The notes beneath the pieces are model-generated. The model did not search any database. It was given only the letters and a program-made list of their open reading frames with translations, and had not been told where the DNA came from. Positions 61,869 through 64,000 of a stretch of 64,000 nucleotides of DNA are shown in pieces. The position numbers and the translations under genes are program-made. Origin of the DNA: Schizochytrium sp. TIO01 (taxonomy: Eukaryota; Sar; Bigyra; Thraustochytrida; Thraustochytriidae). The stretch covers positions 2,568,501 through 2,632,500 of the forward strand of contig SMSO01000032.1 of NCBI GenBank assembly GCA_004764695.1. The letters are read 5' to 3'. Within the stretch, counting starts at the first letter, position 1. The number at the start of each line of letters is the position of its first letter.

Positions 61869-63644
61869 ATGCCTGCGCAGGATTTGACGAAGGCGAAGCC
61901 CGTCTTGATGGGCGAGTTGTATAAGCTAGCGACCAAGTCAAAGAGAAACTGGAAAAAACGATACGTAGTGCTCTATCCGGACTGCATCAAGTACTACAAA
62001 AAGCAGGGCGACGCAACTCCCCGAGGCGAGATTCCACTCACTGCAGAACATTACGTCTCAGATCTTAACAAGGATGCCAAGGGCAAAGAGTTCACATTCG
62101 TGGTTTCTGATTTCCTGACTTCCGTGCGCCTTGCTGCCGATGATGCCCAAACCTCTGATTTTTGGAAAATGGCCATTGCCAAAATCATCAGCAATCTCCA
62201 GGCAAAGGAGAACTGGTATCAAGTAGCAGCAGCCGTACGTGAGCGCTCGCAATCTGAGCGTATGCGCGACCAGGAGGAGCGATTGAAGGCTTATAAGCAG
62301 AGTGTTGGCGACACAACTCAGTTGACCCGAGAGGAGGAAGACATTCATATTGCCCACTTCCTGGCTGATGAGGCTAAAGCTGCTCTATCAAATGCAGAGC
62401 GCAATCTTCAAGACGCAGAGGAGCAGAATCTCCCCACAGACATCATTGAGAGCTTACGCCAAGAGTGTGTTGAAGCAGAAGCTCGCTACTCGAGAGCCCA
62501 GGATGCTGAACAGGAGGCAATTGCAGCCAATGAACAGAAAATCGAGGAGGAACACCTTGAAGCACAACGAATTGAGGATGAGCGGATCCGTGCCGAAGAG
62601 GAGGAGCTTGAACAGCAGCGTCAGCTTGAAGAGGCTCGAGAGAATGCGCAACGAGAGCAGGAGCGTCTGAAAGAAGCTGAGCGCGTTGCTAAAGAGAAGG
62701 CGCGTCGCGCACGAGAGCTCAAGGCGCGTCGCGATGCTGAAAAGCAGGCCAAGGCAGAAGCAGAGGCTGAGGCGGCACGTGCCAAGGCAGAAGCTGATGA
62801 GGCCAAGGCTCGGGCACGAGCCGAGGCCGAGGCCCATGCGCGTCTCGAGGCCCAAGCTCGTGCTGAGGCCCAAGCTCGCGCCAGGGCTGAGGCCCAAGCT
62901 AAAGCTCGTGTGGACGCCCAAGCTAAAGCTCAAGCTGCAGCTGAGGCGAGACGTGCTCAAGCTGAAGCAGATGCCGCGGCTAAAGCAGCAAAGCGTCTTT
63001 CAAGTCGTAGTACACGTAGCGGCGCTTCTGATTCTGCCGGTGCTTCAGAGAGTCTCTTTTCCCGCTTTACACGCCGTATCAGCGTGCGTAGCAGCAGACC
63101 CGAGGAGACCTCTGCAGCTGCTGATTCGGAGCAACAGCAAGGTACTCCGGCTGCTTCTGCTTCTGCCTCGGTTGCTGGTGCTGGTGCTGACCTTGCCTCC
63201 GCCGCTACACAAGCTCTGAGCTCTGCCCGCTCGGGAATTGCTGCGCGGCTTATGCAGTGGCAGGAGAAAATTGAGGGTTATCAGGAAAGCCAAAGTAAGA
63301 ACGTCTTCTCTGGCTCTTACGAGGAAGCCCCAAAGATTTCTCGCGATGATGAAAGCTATGGTCATGCAGTCCCAGGTAGTAAGAGTGAAGCTCGCGCCCT
63401 GGCAGCTGCTGCCTGGGTTGTGAAGGAGATGGACAAACTTTGTGCTGTCATTCGTGATAACGGACAGGTCGCTAGCGACGGTACCGTGACAATCACCTTT
63501 GGTGAATTGTTTATCATTTATCAGGATATTTCTGATTCTCTTGTTGGTATTCTCATGCGTGCCAAAAAGTACAAGCGTCTTACATACGAGGGAGACATGC
63601 TCTTCCAGGGATTACATGACAATGTGGTCATCACCCTGTTGTGA
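61869..63644 (+). CDS. PH-domain / coiled-coil / Costars-domain protein
   Basis: A 591-residue protein counted from the ATG at 61869 (frame open back to a TTG at 61785). An N-terminal PH domain occupies about 11-110: GELYKLATKSKRNWKKRYVVLYPDCIKYYKK, then the DFWKMAIAKII C-terminal helix. PH domains bind phosphoinositides or proteins at membranes. A long Ala/Glu/Arg-rich coiled coil runs from about 120 to 400, then a Ser/Ala-rich linker. The C-terminal 80 residues (about 510-591) are a Costars domain: MDKLCAVIRDNGQVASDGTVTITFGELF, then ISDSLVGILMRAKKYKRLTYEGDMLFQGLHDNVVITLL, closely like ABRACL and the STARS C-terminus. Costars domains act on actin dynamics. The combination suggests an adaptor linking membrane lipids to actin. 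I recall no described family with this order. Confidence 0.9.
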   Translation: MPAQDLTKAKPVLMGELYKLATKSKRNWKKRYVVLYPDCIKYYKKQGDATPRGEIPLTAEHYVSDLNKDAKGKEFTFVVSDFLTSVRLAADDAQTSDFWKMAIAKIISNLQAKENWYQVAAAVRERSQSERMRDQEERLKAYKQSVGDTTQLTREEEDIHIAHFLADEAKAALSNAERNLQDAEEQNLPTDIIESLRQECVEAEARYSRAQDAEQEAIAANEQKIEEEHLEAQRIEDERIRAEEEELEQQRQLEEARENAQREQERLKEAERVAKEKARRARELKARRDAEKQAKAEAEAEAARAKAEADEAKARARAEAEAHARLEAQARAEAQARARAEAQAKARVDAQAKAQAAAEARRAQAEADAAAKAAKRLSSRSTRSGASDSAGASESLFSRFTRRISVRSSRPEETSAAADSEQQQGTPAASASASVAGAGADLASAATQALSSARSGIAARLMQWQEKIEGYQESQSKNVFSGSYEEAPKISRDDESYGHAVPGSKSEARALAAAAWVVKEMDKLCAVIRDNGQVASDGTVTITFGELFIIYQDISDSLVGILMRAKKYKRLTYEGDMLFQGLHDNVVITLL

Positions 63645-64000
63645 GTTCTGTGATATAATTCCGCATGTTCTCGTCACTAAGTCCTCTATCCCTATGCTTC
63701 CCCCCAATTGTTTTGTCCATTTCTAATTTTCACTTTGACTCGCCTGCTATGAAAGTATTCTTGGGTTGAAATAATACATGCAAGTATTTCTCTGCTGCCA
63801 AGTCACGCGAGTGACGCAGGTCCTAGCCTCTCATTCCTAGCATTACATTGCAACAAACAAAGATATGTCTTTTGTAAGCAGTATGGTGAAATCCTAATTT
63901 GGGTTTTATGTCTACCATTGAACGATAATATATACAGTTCCATCAATCATTACGTTTTTTACATTTTCTTCTCTTCTTCCATCCATTTTTAAAAGTCGCT
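63645..64000. other. 3' flank of PH-Costars gene
   Basis: AT-rich sequence after the stop codon to the end of the window, with no gene visible. Confidence 0.6.

Noticed and set aside
1-64000. mobile elements, CRISPR arrays, viral or bacterial insertions
   Set aside because: No transposase, integrase or reverse transcriptase motif, no regular spacer array and no viral gene was recognised. Repeats seen are simple microsatellites or small tandem duplications.

Overview
The window looks like nuclear DNA of a flagellated protist, most plausibly a stramenopile of the thraustochytrid type (this placement is inference). The evidence is long, mostly intronless protein genes, rare GT-AG introns of about 150-250 bp, AT-rich intergenic DNA, and a gene set that only a ciliated eukaryote would carry: an IFT121/WDR35 homologue, a CFAP65 homologue and a tubulin tyrosine ligase-like enzyme, next to a eukaryotic RPB5, a PEX11 protein and a c-Myb-type factor. 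There are no operons, Shine-Dalgarno sites, phage or plasmid signals.

Layout: 1-5428 holds no convincing gene. A zinc-free MDR oxidoreductase ending in the peroxisomal signal SRL (minus, 5429-6508) is divergent from an SH3 protein with about ten IQ motifs (plus, 7532-10204). That gene converges on a CaMK-type kinase with a myristoylation-type N-terminus (minus, 10436-11713). After a 3.4 kb gap come a Mei2-like RNA-binding protein (plus, 15094-17307), a tRNA-Gly(GCC) (minus, 18032-18102), IFT121 (plus, 18627-22592) and, tail to tail with it, CFAP65 (minus, 22911-28199). A PX-domain protein with a pure 34-glutamate run (plus, 30207-33281) converges on a PEX11 protein (minus, 33794-35455). A 3.8 kb gene-free stretch with a GC island and a long AAAC microsatellite follows.

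The second half has a coiled-coil protein (minus, 39256-40491), a three-exon RluA-type pseudouridine synthase (plus, 41236-42916), a TTLL3/8-like enzyme with an IQ tail (plus, 43274-46681), a four-repeat Myb protein (minus, 46776-49817), a VOC-fold protein with a hydrophobic C-terminal tail (plus, 52308-52826) and RPB5 (minus, 53475-54101). The stretch 55957-59281 is a Lys/Ala/Glu-rich gene whose reading frame is broken by apparent single-base changes and which ends in a domain resembling a PD-(D/E)XK nuclease. A further damaged-looking ORF lies at 60086-60487. The window closes with a PH / coiled-coil / Costars protein (plus, 61869-63644).

Themes: flagellum building and motility (IFT121, CFAP65, TTLL), calcium/calmodulin signalling (IQ proteins, CaMK), peroxisome biology (PEX11, SRL-tailed reductase) and cytoskeleton/membrane adaptors (PH-Costars, PX, SH3-IQ). 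The most unusual items are the frame-broken PD-(D/E)XK-like locus, the PH-Costars fusion and the TTLL-IQ fusion. Several genes have an open frame that extends upstream to a TTG or GTG codon; for these I chose the first in-frame ATG.
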